Shown in pieces: positions 37,097-46,480 of a DNA stretch of 64,000 nucleotides (the stretch's first letter is position 1; the number at the start of each line of letters is the position of its first letter). The stretch is from JACCTH01 sp963761985 (GTDB taxonomy: Bacteria; Actinomycetota; Acidimicrobiia; Spongiisociales; ZC4RG35). The stretch lies in assembly GCA_963761985.1 (NCBI GenBank), contig CAVXIT010000005.1:62001-126000 (forward strand). Reading direction: 5' to 3'. Below the pieces are notes generated by a model. That model was not told where the DNA came from, searched no databases, and worked only from the letters and a program-made list of their open reading frames with translations. A program made the position numbers and the translations under genes.

Positions 37097-38856
37097 CTCC
37101 TCCCGCCGTCCGGGTCATCCCGGCCGTGCCGACCTTCGCCGTGGACGAAGGCTTTTGGTATGCCAGCACCGAGGTGCTGAAAATCGGGTCTCTGGTCAGG
37201 ATTCCGCTTGGCGGGCGGCGGGTTCGCGGATATGTCGTCGAGCTCTCCGAGCGGCCACCTCGTTCTGACCTGCGCGCAAGCGGCCCCGAAGTGATGAAGC
37301 TTCCGATTTTTGACCGTCCGCTGCTCGACGCTCTGATTTGGTCCGCGCACCGGTACGTGGCTCCGATCCCGGTGATGCTCGAGCGGGCGACTCCCCCTAA
37401 CCTCGCCAACCGCCTTGGCGCCGACCCACCGACGATCGTCGTGGCGAGTTCCGGCCAGGCGCTGAGTGAATACGCCAGGTCAGTTGCCGGGGGTCTCCGC
37501 CGGCCCCCCGTGGCGTATGTGGCGCGTTCGGGTGACTTCGACTGGCTGACCGACGTAGCCGCACCTGTCCTCGGGGCAGGGGCCTCGCTGATGGTCGTCG
37601 CAGCAACTGGCTCGGAGGTTGACACCCTGGTCTCGTCGGTGGCGCCGAAATTCTCCCAACAAACTGTGGTGGTCAAGCCCGAGAGCAAGGACGCGGAGGT
37701 CACCGCAGCCTGGGTTCGTTGTCAGGCTCCGGGCAATCTTCTCATTGGTACGCCGCGAATCACTTCATGGTCGATTGCCGCATTGGCGATGGCAGTCGCG
37801 GTTGAAGAGGGGAGACGGGCCATGAAAGAAAGGCAAACCCCGACGATTGCGGTGCGGGATTTCCTCCGTACCCGCGCCAGCCTGGCTGGAAATGGTTTGA
37901 TCTTCGTCGGCCCTACCCCGAGTCTCGAGACAGTGGCGAGCGGAGCGACCGTGATTCGCTCACGCCCCCGCGCCTGGCCACCGGTCGAGGTCGTCGATCG
38001 CAACCGGGAGCCGGATACCCCGGGTCTGGTGGGAGTATCTGCGCTGGCGGCGATCAAAGCGGTGACGGAAAGAAACGGCCGGGTCTTCGTTTTCGCACAT
38101 CGCCGCGGTTACGCGCCGGCGGCGCGGTGCACACGGTGTCGCACGTTGCGGCGCTGTCCTAATTGTGGCGCCCGGCCGGAGACATCACCAACCTGTCCCC
38201 GCTGCGAGGCTGTGCTGGGGCCATGTGCGAACTGCGGTCACGACCGGTTCGTCCCGCTCGGAGCCGGTGTCGGCCGCGTCGCCGAAGAGTTGGGCAAGCG
38301 CTTCGGCACGAACGTCGCCGAAGCTCCCACGGAAACTCCCATCGCCGTCGGGAGCGAAGCCGACCTCGCCAGCCTTGACCCCGTGGATCTCGCCGTGGCC
38401 GTCGATGCCGACGGACTCATTCTGGGGAGCAATTACCGGGCCGAAGAAGAAGCCCTCCGCATCCTCGCCCGGCTGGCGGGAAGAGTCAGAGGTAAGTCCA
38501 GCCGTAGCCTCGTCCAAACCTCCATGCCGGACCATCCGGTGATCCGCGCCCTCCGAGCCGGGGACCCGTTCGATTTCCTCGAAGCCGAGATCCAGAACCG
38601 GAGCCGGCTCGGCTTTCCGCCGGCCAGCCAGCTGATGGTCATCGAGCTGAGGGGCACGATCCCACCCACCGCGGATACCCAAATTCGTGAGCTGAAAGCC
38701 TCGGTGATGGGTCCGGCGGTCCGTAACGAAAACCACCGCTGGCTCTTGCAAGGAAAGGACCTTGGAGTTGCTCGAATGGGCCTGCGTCCAATCGTCCAGA
38801 AGTGGCGGGACGCCGGCACGACGGTCCGTATTGATGTCGATCCTCTGGACTTGTAG
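37093..38856 (+). CDS. priA: PriA-like primosomal protein N' without helicase motifs, CTG start
   Basis: 587 residues. The conserved 3'-end-binding start VRVIPAVPTFAVDEGFWYAS requires a start at CTG 37093, in CTGA with the metK stop; GTG 37126 would cut it. The zinc-binding module is intact (CTRCRTLRRCPNC, CPRCEAVLGPCANCG) and so is the C-terminal FLEAEIQNRSRLGFPP part. The place of Walker A (GXGKT) and the DEXH box is taken by GAGASLMVVAAT-like sequence with no lysine-threonine pair, as known for actinobacterial PriA, so it is probably not an active helicase. Confidence 0.87.
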   Translation: MTPPAVRVIPAVPTFAVDEGFWYASTEVLKIGSLVRIPLGGRRVRGYVVELSERPPRSDLRASGPEVMKLPIFDRPLLDALIWSAHRYVAPIPVMLERATPPNLANRLGADPPTIVVASSGQALSEYARSVAGGLRRPPVAYVARSGDFDWLTDVAAPVLGAGASLMVVAATGSEVDTLVSSVAPKFSQQTVVVKPESKDAEVTAAWVRCQAPGNLLIGTPRITSWSIAALAMAVAVEEGRRAMKERQTPTIAVRDFLRTRASLAGNGLIFVGPTPSLETVASGATVIRSRPRAWPPVEVVDRNREPDTPGLVGVSALAAIKAVTERNGRVFVFAHRRGYAPAARCTRCRTLRRCPNCGARPETSPTCPRCEAVLGPCANCGHDRFVPLGAGVGRVAEELGKRFGTNVAEAPTETPIAVGSEADLASLDPVDLAVAVDADGLILGSNYRAEEEALRILARLAGRVRGKSSRSLVQTSMPDHPVIRALRAGDPFDFLEAEIQNRSRLGFPPASQLMVIELRGTIPPTADTQIRELKASVMGPAVRNENHRWLLQGKDLGVARMGLRPIVQKWRDAGTTVRIDVDPLDL

Positions 38857-38890
38857 GCGATCCTCCATCTCTGGCCTGCATAATTGCGGC

Positions 38891-39394
38891 ATGGCCCTTT
38901 TCCCGATCCGGCGGTTCGGCGACCCCGTGCTGCGGTTGCCTGCTTCCCCGGTGACCGACATCGACGATGGAGTGAAGCGCCTTGTGGCAGATATGGTCGA
39001 AACCATGTACGCCGCCCCTGGCGTTGGCCTCGCCGCGCCCCAGATTGGGGTCTCCCGGGCCGTCATCGTCTTCGACGCTCAGGACGAGGAGGGGGCAAGG
39101 GCCTTGATCAACCCCGAGCTGGTGGATTCAAACGGCGAGTACGAGTACGAGGAGGGGTGCCTCTCCGTTCCGGGCTACTACTGGCCTATTACCCGCCCCG
39201 GGTTCGCGACTGTTCGCGGTCGCGGGATAGACGGAAAAGCCGTCGAGTACTCGGGCGAGGGATTGATGGGCAGAGTTCTCCAACACGAGATCGACCATCT
39301 GCGGGGGATTCTTCTCCTCGAGCGCCTCGACAAGAAGACCCGCAAACAGGCCCTGCGGAGCTTGCGTTCCGACGCGCTCGGCCTGGAGACGTGA
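38891..39394 (+). CDS. def: Peptide deformylase
   Basis: 167 residues. All three metal-site motifs are present: GVGLAAPQIG, EGCLSVP (Cys ligand) and QHEIDHL (two His ligands and catalytic Glu). Removes the formyl group from nascent proteins. ATG 38891 is the family-consistent start. Its stop overlaps the fmt GTG. Confidence 0.95.
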   Translation: MALFPIRRFGDPVLRLPASPVTDIDDGVKRLVADMVETMYAAPGVGLAAPQIGVSRAVIVFDAQDEEGARALINPELVDSNGEYEYEEGCLSVPGYYWPITRPGFATVRGRGIDGKAVEYSGEGLMGRVLQHEIDHLRGILLLERLDKKTRKQALRSLRSDALGLET

Positions 39395-40305
39395 AGGCTC
39401 CCCAACTCGTATTTCTCGGCACTCCGCCAGCTGCCGTGCCCAGCCTCACCGCGCTACTCGAGATTACGGAGGTGCGGGCGGTGGTCACCCGACCGGACCG
39501 GCCCCGCGGGCGGACCACGACCCCCTCGCCGTCGCCGGTAAAGGCAGCCGCGCTCGCTGCGGGGATCGAAGTCCACGAGGCGACCCGGGGGAGCCATTTG
39601 AATCCTGCCTGGTTCGAGGGAGTCGCCGTCGCCGTCGTCGTTGCCTTTGGCGTGCTAATCCCCGACTCAATCCTGATGGTGCCCTCGCATGGATTCATCA
39701 ACGTTCATTTCTCCCTGTTGCCACGGTGGCGAGGAGCGAGTCCGGTAACAGCTGCGGTTGCAGCGGGTGACAGCGAAACGGGGGTGACCTTGATGCGGCT
39801 CGACTCGGGCCTCGATACCGGGCCAATCCTCGCGGCCTCTTCGACCCCAATCGGGCCAGAGGAGAGCGGCGGCGAGCTCACGGAGCGGCTCTCCCACATT
39901 GGCGCCGGTCTCCTCGTGAGAACTTTGCCCGACTATCTCGGAGGGCTGTTGCCCGAGATTGGACAAGCCAACGACTACGCCACCTACGCGCCACGTCTCG
40001 GCAAAGCGGACCTGCGCGTCAATTTCGACGACGACCCGGCAACCTGGGTCCGCAAAGCGAAAGCGCTCGCTCCCAGGCCTGGCCTCAGTCTCGAGCTCGA
40101 CTCCGGGACAGTTCGGCTACTCACGATCCAGCCCGTCGATGACGCACTCAGCCCCAAAGAGCTCGTCGTCAGAGATGGTCGGGTTCTTCTCGGTCTCAAC
40201 TCCGGTTCAATCGAATTGTCGGGAGTGCAACCGGCGGGCCGGCGGGCCATGACGGGCTCCGAGTGGGCCCGCGGCTGGCAAACGACGCCGAGTGTCAAAC
40301 CGTGA
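39391..40305 (+). CDS. fmt: Methionyl-tRNA formyltransferase
   Basis: 304 residues from GTG 39391. Formyl-THF binding and catalysis: VAFGVLIPDSIL, FINVHFSLLPRWRGASPV (Asn and His of the NxHPSLLP-like block) and LDSGLDTGPIL (catalytic Asp). C-terminal OB-like domain reduced. It overlaps def by 4 nt and rsmB by 4 nt, a classic def-fmt-rsmB run. Confidence 0.93.
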   Translation: MKAPQLVFLGTPPAAVPSLTALLEITEVRAVVTRPDRPRGRTTTPSPSPVKAAALAAGIEVHEATRGSHLNPAWFEGVAVAVVVAFGVLIPDSILMVPSHGFINVHFSLLPRWRGASPVTAAVAAGDSETGVTLMRLDSGLDTGPILAASSTPIGPEESGGELTERLSHIGAGLLVRTLPDYLGGLLPEIGQANDYATYAPRLGKADLRVNFDDDPATWVRKAKALAPRPGLSLELDSGTVRLLTIQPVDDALSPKELVVRDGRVLLGLNSGSIELSGVQPAGRRAMTGSEWARGWQTTPSVKP

Positions 40306-41501
40306 AGGCCGGCGTTGCTCCGCGGCTCGCCGCGGCCAAGGTCGTGGGCCGGGTACTTCGGGACGGAGCGTGGACCCGTCCCGCAGTGGCCGGTGAAGGG
40401 GAGAGCCTCAGCTCCATTGACCGGTCGATGCTTGATGCGCTCGCTTTCGGGACGATTCGCCGGGCTCAGAGCATTGATCGGGCGATTGCAGCCCACACGG
40501 ATCGGCCCATCGAGGCATTGGACAGCCTGGTGCTCGACCAGCTGCGTGTTGGGCTCTTCGAACTCTGGTATGGGCGACAACCCCCGTCGGCAGTGGTCGA
40601 CTGCGCGGTGGAGGCGATTCGCGTCCAGCGCAGCCAGGCCGGCGGCTTCGTCAATGCGGTGCTGAGAAAACTCTCGGGCAAGGTTCCACCCGAGGACCGC
40701 GAAAGCCGCCTCGCTTTACCCGGGTGGTTGCTTGAAGTGCTCGACTCCGGATGGGGGTCGGCGGAGACGGATGCTTTTGCTCTTGCCTCCCTCGAGGCGG
40801 CGCCGGTGGCCGTGCGCGCCCGACCCCATCTCCCTCCGCCAAGGAACGGGGAAGCGGTGGCAGGCATTCCCGGCTCCTTCCTGGTTCCGCCGGGCGCCAC
40901 CCATGGTCACCCCCTCGCCGATCCTTCGTCGGTCGCCGTTGTCGTCGCCCTCGACGTGCAAGCGGGGATGCGGGTGGCCGATCTTGCAGCCGCCCCCGGT
41001 GGGAAGACGATGGACATCGTCGACCGCCTCGCGGGTGACGGTTTCGTGGCTGCAGTCGATCGCCATCGGCGACGTGCGCTCAAAGCGGCCCGTCGGGTGC
41101 GCGAAGCCCATTGGATCATCGGCGACGGTTCTTGCCCGCCACTGCCCCTGGGAAGTTTCGACCGCGTCCTGATCGATGCGCCCTGCTCGGGGCTCGGAAC
41201 CCTGCGCCGGCGGCCCGAGATCCGTCATCGGGTCACTCCCGCCGAAATCGAGCGCCTGGCCCGCCTCCAACGCGGAATTCTTGAAGCGGGGCTCGAATTG
41301 CTCGTTCCCGGCGGCCTGCTCGTCTACTCGGTTTGCACGGTCACCACCGCCGAAACCACCGAGCAAGTGGCCGGACTCAATCCACAACCGCTGTCCCTGG
41401 CCAGCAATTTGCCCGGCCGACCCTACGGCGACGGTTGGCTGCTCGCGCCCCATCTCAGCGGAACCGATGGCATGTTCATCGCCATGTTCGGCAGGGACTA
41501 G
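40302..41501 (+). CDS. rsmB: 16S rRNA m5C967 methyltransferase RsmB (Sun)
   Basis: 399 residues from GTG 40302. An N-terminal NusB-like RNA-binding domain (QAGGFVNAVLRKLSG) precedes a Rossmann methyltransferase: SAM site VADLAAAPGGKTMDI, the two catalytic Cys motifs DAPCSGLGTLRRRPE and VYSVCTVT. The earlier in-frame start at 40263 lies inside fmt and was rejected. Confidence 0.92.
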   Translation: MKAGVAPRLAAAKVVGRVLRDGAWTRPAVAGEGESLSSIDRSMLDALAFGTIRRAQSIDRAIAAHTDRPIEALDSLVLDQLRVGLFELWYGRQPPSAVVDCAVEAIRVQRSQAGGFVNAVLRKLSGKVPPEDRESRLALPGWLLEVLDSGWGSAETDAFALASLEAAPVAVRARPHLPPPRNGEAVAGIPGSFLVPPGATHGHPLADPSSVAVVVALDVQAGMRVADLAAAPGGKTMDIVDRLAGDGFVAAVDRHRRRALKAARRVREAHWIIGDGSCPPLPLGSFDRVLIDAPCSGLGTLRRRPEIRHRVTPAEIERLARLQRGILEAGLELLVPGGLLVYSVCTVTTAETTEQVAGLNPQPLSLASNLPGRPYGDGWLLAPHLSGTDGMFIAMFGRD

Positions 41502-41522
41502 CCCGGTAGAATTGGTGGCTCA

Positions 41523-42185
41523 ATGGCCACCTACCAGATAGCGCCTAGCTTGCTGGCGGCCGACTTCAGCAGACTCGGTGAACAGGTAGCGGCGATAGAG
41601 GTCGACGCCGACCTGCTCCACCTCGACCTCATGGATGGGCACTTCGTCCCCAACCTGAGCTTTGGAATGCCAGTCATTGCCGATCTGCGGAAGGTCACTT
41701 CGCTTCGTTTCGATTGCCATCTGATGACCACCAATCCCGATGCCTACCTGTCGGAGCTGGCCGCGGCCGGCGCCGACCTGGTGACCATGCACATCGAAGC
41801 CATACCCGACCCCGCAAGAGCGGCGGCCAAGGCCCACGCCAACGGTCTGGAATTCGGCCTGGTTTTGTCCCCTCCGACTCCTTTCGAGGCGGTTGTGCCC
41901 TTTCTGGAGGGCTGTTCCATATTGCTGATCATGTCGGTAAATCCCGGCTTTGGGGGGCAATCTTTCATCCCGGACGTGCTGAAGAAAGTGCAGTCAGCCC
42001 GGAATTGGATTGAGTCGCACGGCTTGAAAGCCGATATCGAGATTGATGGTGGCATCACCACCAACACGATCGTTTCTGCTCGCGACGCAGGCGCCAACGT
42101 GTTCGTGGCCGGAACCGCCGTGTTCGGAGAACCCGATCCGGCCGCTGCTGTCCGCGACCTACGAAAGATGTTGGAACAGCGATGA
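41523..42185 (+). CDS. rpe: Ribulose-phosphate 3-epimerase
   Basis: 220-residue TIM barrel of the pentose phosphate pathway. Signatures: APSLLAADFSRLG, HLDLMDGHFVPNLSFG with the catalytic Asp and metal-site His, MSVNPGFGGQSFIPD and EIDGGI. The stop overlaps the following regulator in ATGA. Confidence 0.95.
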   Translation: MATYQIAPSLLAADFSRLGEQVAAIEVDADLLHLDLMDGHFVPNLSFGMPVIADLRKVTSLRFDCHLMTTNPDAYLSELAAAGADLVTMHIEAIPDPARAAAKAHANGLEFGLVLSPPTPFEAVVPFLEGCSILLIMSVNPGFGGQSFIPDVLKKVQSARNWIESHGLKADIEIDGGITTNTIVSARDAGANVFVAGTAVFGEPDPAAAVRDLRKMLEQR

Positions 42186-43111
42186 CTGAGCGAATCCTCG
42201 TAGTTGACGACGACCCCGACATTCTTCAGGTCGTCAAGATCAACCTTGAGCTCGAGGGTTATGAAGTCGACACCGCCGAGGATGGCCGCGAGGCCGTCGA
42301 CAAAGCAATGGTTGATGCCCCAGAGCTGATTCTGCTCGACATCATGATGCCGCGGATGGATGGTCTCACGGCCCTGCGGCGTATCCGTAGCCATGGCACC
42401 ACTGGTAACACGTCCGTGATTCTGCTCACGGCTCGCGGCCTGCCCGAGGATCGCGTGCGCGGTCTCGAGCTCGGCGCCGACGATTACATCACCAAGCCCT
42501 TTGATATCTCCGAGCTTGTGGCCCGGGTGAAAGCGGTGCTTCGTCGGACCCAGGCTGCTCGTGACCTGTCACCGCTCACCGGGCTTCCCGGCAACTTCAG
42601 AATCGGCCAGGAGATCGAGCAGCGCATCGAGGCACAAGGGAGTTTCGCTCTGGTCCACTGTGACCTCGACAACTTCAAGGCTTACAACGACCACTACGGC
42701 TTCATGCGGGGTGACGAGGTGATTCGCTTCTGCGCGCGCTGCATGGTCGAAGCGGCCGAGGCGATTGGCGAGACTGATGCGTTCGTGGGCCACATCGGGG
42801 GAGATGACTTTGTTGCGTTGACTTCGGCCGAAAAGGCGGAGGAATATTGCAAACGGGTGATCGAGACTTTCGATGATGGGATCCTCGACAACTACGACAC
42901 CGCCGATGCGCTCCGCGGATACATCGAGGTAATTGATCGGCGCGGTGAGCGCTACGCATTTCCGATGGTCTCGATATCGCTGGGGGTTGCGACCAACACG
43001 TTGCGGCCTATCGTTTCGCAATGGGAAGCGTCAGCGATCGCAGTCGAGATGAAAGAGTTCGCCAAGAAGCGAACCGGCTCCTCGTTCGAGATCGATCGTC
43101 GCACCGGCTGA
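42182..43111 (+). CDS. Response regulator with GGDEF diguanylate cyclase domain
   Basis: 309 residues. Receiver domain residues 1-120: acidic pocket VVDDDPD, phospho-acceptor D53 in LLDIMMPRMDG, and TKPF with the conserved Lys. GGDEF domain residues 135-300: LTGLPGN, metal Asp in HCDLDNFKAYND, and active-site loop GGDDF at 206-210 in place of GGDEF/GGEEF, a substitution that keeps the acidic residues. No clear RxxD inhibitory site was noted. It probably makes c-di-GMP when phosphorylated. No kinase gene is adjacent; it is translationally linked to rpe and lies before ribD. Confidence 0.88.
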   Translation: MTERILVVDDDPDILQVVKINLELEGYEVDTAEDGREAVDKAMVDAPELILLDIMMPRMDGLTALRRIRSHGTTGNTSVILLTARGLPEDRVRGLELGADDYITKPFDISELVARVKAVLRRTQAARDLSPLTGLPGNFRIGQEIEQRIEAQGSFALVHCDLDNFKAYNDHYGFMRGDEVIRFCARCMVEAAEAIGETDAFVGHIGGDDFVALTSAEKAEEYCKRVIETFDDGILDNYDTADALRGYIEVIDRRGERYAFPMVSISLGVATNTLRPIVSQWEASAIAVEMKEFAKKRTGSSFEIDRRTG

Positions 43112-43112
43112 G

Positions 43113-44114
43113 GTGACCCCCGCCGAAGCGATGGAGCGGGCCGCACTCCTCGCCCAGCGATCTAACCCCCATCCCAACCCGCGAGTTGGTGCCGTGGTCG
43201 TAACGCCGGCGGGCGAGGCGGTTGGGGAGGGCCATCATGTCGAGCCCGGACAACCCCACGCAGAGGTGGTCGCCCTGGCTGCGGCGGGAGAGCGGGCTCG
43301 AGGTGCCACGCTGGTGGTCACGCTGGAGCCCTGCAACCACCAAGGACGCACGCCACCCTGCACCGAGGCCATCCTCGCCGCCGGATTGTCAGGAGTGCTC
43401 GTGGGCGCGGTCGACCCCGACCAACAAGTGCGGGGGAGCGGCATTGACCGGCTCCGGGCCGGCGGAATCGAGGTGGAGGTGATCGATCCGCCCCTGATCT
43501 CGGTCGACCCTGCCTACTTTCACCACCGCCGCACCGGCCGACCCTTCGTCACACTGAAACTCGCAGCCACCCTCGACGGCCAAACTGCCGCAGCTGACGG
43601 CAGCTCTCGCTGGATCACCGGCGAAGCGGCCCGCGAAGACGCTCATCGTTTGCGAGCCGAGGTCGATGGCGTCGTAGTTGGGTCGGGCACGATGCGCATC
43701 GACGATCCCCGCCTCGATGTGCGAATCGAGGGTTACACCGGCCGCCAGCCGCGACCCGTCGTGATCGCGGGCAGCCAACCGCTTCCGCAGAGTGCCCATT
43801 TGTGGGATCGGGATCCGCTGGTGATCCGCCCGGCGGAAGGTGGCAGGGTTGATTTGGCAATCGCGCTGGGAGAAATGGGCGAGGCCGGGTTGCTGTCGGT
43901 GCTGGTCGAAGGCGGGCCGACTCTCGCCGGGGCTTTTCTCGCCGCCGGTCTGGTCGATCGGGGCGTCCTATATCTCGCGGGAAAGCTTGCCGGAGGAGTC
44001 GGCCGACCATTGTTCGACCGCAGTTGGCCTAGCCTCGACTCGGCCCGAGAGATTTCGATCGTCAACGTCGCTCAGCTCGGACCCGACCTCCGAATCGAAT
44101 TCGAACTCAAATAG
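43113..44114 (+). CDS. ribD: Riboflavin biosynthesis deaminase/reductase
   Basis: 333 residues from GTG 43113. N-terminal deaminase: zinc motif HAEVVAL and VVTLEPCNHQGRTPPC. C-terminal reductase: LKLAATLDGQTAAADGSSRWITG and VLVEGGPTLAGAFL. Carries out two steps of riboflavin synthesis after GTP ring opening. First of ribD-ribE-ribBA-ribH; no FMN riboswitch fits in the 1-nt gap upstream. Confidence 0.94.
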   Translation: MTPAEAMERAALLAQRSNPHPNPRVGAVVVTPAGEAVGEGHHVEPGQPHAEVVALAAAGERARGATLVVTLEPCNHQGRTPPCTEAILAAGLSGVLVGAVDPDQQVRGSGIDRLRAGGIEVEVIDPPLISVDPAYFHHRRTGRPFVTLKLAATLDGQTAAADGSSRWITGEAAREDAHRLRAEVDGVVVGSGTMRIDDPRLDVRIEGYTGRQPRPVVIAGSQPLPQSAHLWDRDPLVIRPAEGGRVDLAIALGEMGEAGLLSVLVEGGPTLAGAFLAAGLVDRGVLYLAGKLAGGVGRPLFDRSWPSLDSAREISIVNVAQLGPDLRIEFELK

Positions 44115-44117
44115 ATC

Positions 44118-44702
44118 ATGTTCACCGGCATCATCGAGACGATCGGCACCGTGAAATCCGTCGACGATCGGGATGGTGGTCGCACGATCGAGATCGCGAC
44201 TGATCTCGCCCCCGAGCTCTCCCTGGGCGCTTCCATTTCGATCAACGGCGTGTGTCTTACGGCGGTCGGCGACCGGACTCCGACGCTGATGGTGGAAACG
44301 GTTCCTGAGACCTTGCGTCGGACGAACCTCGGCGGCCTTGCGTCCGGCGACCCGGTAAACCTCGAGCGTCCTCTCCGGGTCGATGGTCGGCTCGACGGGC
44401 ACATCGTCTCGGGCCATGTCGACATCATTGGGATTGTGGAATGGAAGAGGGCCGAAGGTGACGGTGTTCGACTCTCAGTGAATGTTGCGCCCGAATATCA
44501 GAAGTACGTCGTGGAAAAGGGCTCGGTCGCGGTAGACGGGGTCAGTTTGACGGTTGCGGCCCTGACCCCGACCGGCTTCGAGGTCGCTCTCATCCCCCAT
44601 ACCCTCGAGGTCACGACCCTGGGCTTGCGGGAGGTCGGAGACAAGGTAAATCTGGAGTTCGATGTTTTCGCCAAATACCTCGAACGGATGCTCCTGCCGT
44701 GA
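44118..44702 (+). CDS. ribE: Riboflavin synthase alpha chain
   Basis: 194 residues with two similar lumazine-binding halves: FTGIIETIGTV and SINGVCLTAVGDRTPT in the first, GHIVSGHVDIIG and AVDGVSLTVAALTPTGFEV in the second. Starts 3 nt after ribD and overlaps ribBA by 4 nt. Confidence 0.94.
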   Translation: MFTGIIETIGTVKSVDDRDGGRTIEIATDLAPELSLGASISINGVCLTAVGDRTPTLMVETVPETLRRTNLGGLASGDPVNLERPLRVDGRLDGHIVSGHVDIIGIVEWKRAEGDGVRLSVNVAPEYQKYVVEKGSVAVDGVSLTVAALTPTGFEVALIPHTLEVTTLGLREVGDKVNLEFDVFAKYLERMLLP

Positions 44703-45901
44703 GCTTTGCCACTACTGAAGAACTGATCACTGCGATCAGCCAGGGTGAGATCGTCATCGTCGTCGATGATGCTGACCGCGAGAACGAAGGTGATCTAATT
44801 CTGGCCGCCTCGGCCGCTGATGCACTGAAAATCGGTTTCATGATCCGTCACTCGAGCGGCATCTTGACGGTGCCCATGCTGGGGGAGCGGCTCGACGAGC
44901 TCGAATTGCCGCAAATGGTCAGACAGAGCACCGACGTCCGTCGTACCGCCTTCACCATCTCGGTTGATGCTCGTGACGGAACCACGACCGGCATCTCCGC
45001 TTCTGATCGGGCCCGCACGGTGGCAGTGCTGATCGATCCTTCCGCCTCGTCGATCGACCTCGCCCGACCCGGCCACGTCTACCCGCTTCGCTACGAGGCG
45101 GGCGGCGTGCTCAAACGAGCCGGCCATACCGAGGCCGCAGTCGACCTGGCGCAGCTGGCCGGGCTCTACCCGGCTGGGGTGCTGGCCGAGATCATGAACG
45201 ACGACGGGACGGTCGCCCGCCTGCCCGAGCTCGAAAGGTTTGCCAAGGAGCACGGGCTGTTGGTTGGAACCATTGCCGATCTCATCGCCTATCGACGCCA
45301 GCATGAAAAGCTCGTCGAACGTATGGTCGAGGCTCGTTTGCCCACCCCCCAGGGAGTCTTCCAGGCGGTTGGCTATCGCTCGCTGGTTGATGATCGCCAG
45401 CACCTCGCCCTGGTGATGGGGGAGTTGGGCGATGGCGAAGAAGTCATGGTCCGCGTCCATTCCGAGTGTTTAACCGGTGACACCTTCTCGAGCCTGCGCT
45501 GCGACTGCGGCGACCAGCGCGATCTCGCGCTCTCGAAGATCGCATCGGAAGGCCGCGGGGTTTTCCTCTACATTCGCGGCCATGAGGGTCGCGGCATCGG
45601 CCTGATCCACAAGCTCGAGGCCTACAACCTCCAGGATCAGGGGCGGGACACAGTTGAGGCGAACGAGGATCTCGGCTTGCCGGTCGACGCCCGCGACTAC
45701 GGAGTGGGCGCCCAAATCCTCTATGACCTCGGCGTCCGCTCGATGCGTCTCCTCACGAACAATCCGACCAAGCGCGCCGCGATCGAGGGCTACGGGCTTT
45801 CGATCGTGGATCGAATTCCCCTGATTATCCCCTCCAATCCTGAAAGCGAACGCTATCTCCGCACCAAGGCCGACAAGCTCGGGCACCAGTTCGACGAATG
45901 A
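44699..45901 (+). CDS. ribBA: Bifunctional DHBP synthase / GTP cyclohydrolase II
   Basis: 400 residues from GTG 44699. RibB half: IVVDDADRENEGDLI (metal Glu) and RPGHVYPLRY, GHTEAAVDLAQLAG. RibA half: zinc cluster in HSECLTGDTFSSLRCDCG and RGHEGRGIGLIHKLEAYNL, then LLTNNPTKRAAIEGYG. Provides both precursors of riboflavin. The stop codon lies in the first unit of the tandem repeat before ribH. Confidence 0.95.
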   Translation: MSFATTEELITAISQGEIVIVVDDADRENEGDLILAASAADALKIGFMIRHSSGILTVPMLGERLDELELPQMVRQSTDVRRTAFTISVDARDGTTTGISASDRARTVAVLIDPSASSIDLARPGHVYPLRYEAGGVLKRAGHTEAAVDLAQLAGLYPAGVLAEIMNDDGTVARLPELERFAKEHGLLVGTIADLIAYRRQHEKLVERMVEARLPTPQGVFQAVGYRSLVDDRQHLALVMGELGDGEEVMVRVHSECLTGDTFSSLRCDCGDQRDLALSKIASEGRGVFLYIRGHEGRGIGLIHKLEAYNLQDQGRDTVEANEDLGLPVDARDYGVGAQILYDLGVRSMRLLTNNPTKRAAIEGYGLSIVDRIPLIIPSNPESERYLRTKADKLGHQFDE

Positions 45902-45948
45902 GCTCAGCCAAATGAGTTCAGCAAATGAGTTCAGCCAATGAGTTCAGA
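45898..45948 (+). repeat. Fourfold tandem repeat of the ribH start region
   Basis: The unit ATGAGTTCAGCCA (first copy ATGAGCTCAGCCAA) is repeated, with ATG codons at 45898, 45912, 45925 and 45938, spacing 14, 13 and 13 nt. The fourth ATG starts ribH. The first two open tiny ORFs ending at nearby TGA codons; the third opens a different frame. Reiterated start codons could affect ribH translation. Confidence 0.8.
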
Positions 45949-46366
45949 TCGGGCAGTTCGCATCGGAATTGCGCTCGCACGGTTCAATCAGGTCGTCACC
46001 GAGCGTCTCCTCGAGGGGGCCAAGGAAGAGCTCTCTCGATCTGGCATCGCTGATGTCGAAACGCTCGAGGTCGCCGGAGCGTGGGAGCTACCGGTCGCGG
46101 CTCTTGCACTGTTCAACCGCGGTTGCTCGGGAGTCGTGGCTATTGGCGCAATCATCCGCGGCGAAACCGATCACTACGACGTCATTGTGCGCGAGTCAGC
46201 CGCGGGCCTCAGCCAGGTGGCCATCACGCAAGGAAAACCCGTCGGCAACGCCGTTCTGGCCACCGAAGACCTCGAACAAGCTCTTGCCCGTTCCGAATCA
46301 GGTCCGGGCAACAAGGGTGCTGAAGCGGCGGCGGCCGTGATCGATCTGGTCAGGCAGCTCGCTTGA
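45938..46366 (+). CDS. ribH: 6,7-Dimethyl-8-ribityllumazine synthase
   Basis: 142 residues. Motifs: IGIALARFNQVVTERLLEGA, VAGAWELPVAA, and GAIIRGETDHYDVIVRESA with the catalytic His. Forms the riboflavin precursor from RibBA and RibD products. Start chosen at ATG 45938 because only this copy of the repeated ATG is in frame with the full N-terminus. Confidence 0.93.
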   Translation: MSSDRAVRIGIALARFNQVVTERLLEGAKEELSRSGIADVETLEVAGAWELPVAALALFNRGCSGVVAIGAIIRGETDHYDVIVRESAAGLSQVAITQGKPVGNAVLATEDLEQALARSESGPGNKGAEAAAAVIDLVRQLA

Positions 46367-46401
46367 TCGACTACCCTTGGGGGCACAACCAAGTTGAAAG
46401 T

Positions 46402-46418
46402 GGAAGCTGCCTGCTTCC
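46402..46418 (+). terminator. Hairpin after ribH
   Basis: GGAAGC (46402-46407) pairs with GCTTCC (46413-46418) around a 5-nt loop, 36 nt after the ribH stop. There is no T-run, so termination is only a possibility. Confidence 0.35.
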
Positions 46419-46480
46419 CACCCAACCACCCAGGTCGAAACCCCGGGTGAGTTGCGGTCGCAAGAATCCATTTGTGCATG

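Noticed and set aside
43100..43113. FMN riboswitch before ribD.
   Set aside because: ribD starts 1 nt after the preceding gene, leaving no space, and no conserved riboswitch core is visible.
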